Source of the DNA: Bacteroidota bacterium
GTDB lineage: Bacteria > Bacteroidota > Bacteroidia > Bacteroidales > Tenuifilaceae
Direction: 5' to 3'
Length of the DNA: 33,371 nucleotides
NCBI GenBank assembly: GCA_029560875.1
Contig: JAKQKB010000111.1
Coordinates: forward strand, 1 to 33,371
In this document: positions 32,868-33,371 of the stretch, in pieces
Layout of the letters: each line of letters begins with the position of its first letter
Numbering within the stretch: the stretch's first letter is position 1
The notes under the pieces: model-generated
Database searches by the model: none
The model's input: the letters and a program-made list of their open reading frames with translations, nothing else
What the model was told of the DNA's origin: nothing
Position numbers and translations under genes: made by a program

Positions 32868-33371
32868 CTATTGAATATCGACCGGGTTATTTATACTCGA
32901 CAATATAAAATCGGTAAGTTTCTTTACTGATTCATCTGGAGTTTCCTTGTCGGTATCAAGTATTAGATCGGGATTCTTAGGAATTTCGTACAAATCACTT
33001 ACTCCTGTAAATTGATAAACCTTATCAGGGTTGCCATCGGGCAATAAGGCCTTTTTATAAAGGCCTTTTGTATCACGCTTTATTAGCGTTTCCATACCAC
33101 AACGCACCCAGACTGTTTTTACTTTGGGCGAATACGCTGCAAGTTCCTGTCTAATGCTCTCAAATGGATTTATTGCTGAAATTACAGATATTATATTATG
33201 CTTAAGAAGCAACTTGCCAACGATTCCCAGCCTACGAAGATTTTCAACCCTATCCTCGTAACTAAATCCTAAACCTTTGCAAAGGGTTTTACGGTAATCA
33301 TCGCCATCCAACACCTCAATATTTAACCCTATCCGGGCTAATTCTTTTTGAGCCATTGTGGAAATTGTTGT
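32868..33371 (-). CDS. cysC: Adenylylsulfate kinase (partial, 5' end outside window)
   Basis: APS kinase, which phosphorylates adenosine 5'-phosphosulfate to PAPS. The reading frame continues to the window edge: upstream of the Met codon at 33356 the codons read TTIST, which is the end of the P-loop region (GKTT-type). The true start is therefore beyond 33371. DGDDYRKTLCKGLGFSYEDR and NLRRLG are the APS-binding signatures, VWVRCGMETLIKRDTKGLYKKAL covers the family's lid region, and FTGVSDLYEIP is typical. Whether it is a stand-alone CysC or fused to something upstream cannot be seen. Confidence 0.92.
   Translation of the reverse strand, partial: TTISTMAQKELARIGLNIEVLDGDDYRKTLCKGLGFSYEDRVENLRRLGIVGKLLLKHNIISVISAINPFESIRQELAAYSPKVKTVWVRCGMETLIKRDTKGLYKKALLPDGNPDKVYQFTGVSDLYEIPKNPDLILDTDKETPDESVKKLTDFILSSINNPVDIQ

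Overview
The window looks like chromosomal DNA of a Bacteroidota bacterium, probably of the Bacteroidales/Marinilabiliales kind. The evidence is the -7 promoter element TAnnTTTG in front of several genes, the L13 N-terminus MDTLSY read from a GTG start, the order rplM-rpsI-rpsB-tsf, a FISUMP-type secreted protein, SpoIIE-type phosphatases with TPR sensors, and many short-signal-peptide secreted proteins. Base composition is AT-rich, except for the repeats and two gene-less blocks at the left end.

Positions 1 to about 8030 are accessory DNA and the most striking part of the window. Eight near-identical sites of about 138 bp (starting at 28, 736, 1316, 2264, 3089, 3693, 4944 and 5983), plus a decayed ninth (about 7889-8030), separate seven complete small units. 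Each site opens with an RYYYAAC-type arm, closes with a GTTRRRY-type arm and carries internal complementary segments. In six of the seven complete units, the arm starting the unit (for example GTTGTAGGC) is the reverse complement, or nearly so, of the arm that starts the site ending the same unit (GCCTACAAC). This is the signature of integron gene cassettes inserted as circles, so I read the region as the distal part of a chromosomal integron or an integrase-less cassette array. No integrase gene lies in the window; cassette polarity predicts one to the left of position 1. The cassettes hold a Cys-rich small protein, three secreted proteins (one with MORN-like repeats), an MntA/HepT toxin-antitoxin pair with its own promoter, and two gene-less GC-rich cassettes sharing a structured module of about 205 bp. 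A GT-C glycosyltransferase gene and a conserved small protein of unknown function flank the decayed ninth site.

Positions 8740-15092 carry envelope and housekeeping genes: an LtaS-type sulfatase-fold membrane protein, a PfkB/adenosine kinase-like sugar kinase, tRNA-Asn with promoter and terminator, a 2-hydroxyacid dehydrogenase, a 3-methyladenine DNA glycosylase and an O-antigen-ligase-like membrane protein. Positions 15243-18039 are the ribosomal block rplM-rpsI-rpsB-tsf, with a well-folded three-way-junction leader before rpsB and a strong bidirectional terminator after tsf.

Positions 18056-26344 hold two unrelated lipoproteins, an arsR-arsM arsenic module with a palindromic operator around its -7 box, a metallophosphoesterase, a TPR-SpoIIE phosphatase and a divergent Cache-HAMP-GAF-PAS sensor that lacks an output domain. 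Positions 26365-33371 hold a FISUMP secreted protein, an ECF sigma/anti-sigma/outer-membrane-barrel operon with an apparent ECF autoregulatory promoter, a TPR membrane protein, dipeptidase E, and a 5'-truncated adenylylsulfate kinase cut by the window edge.
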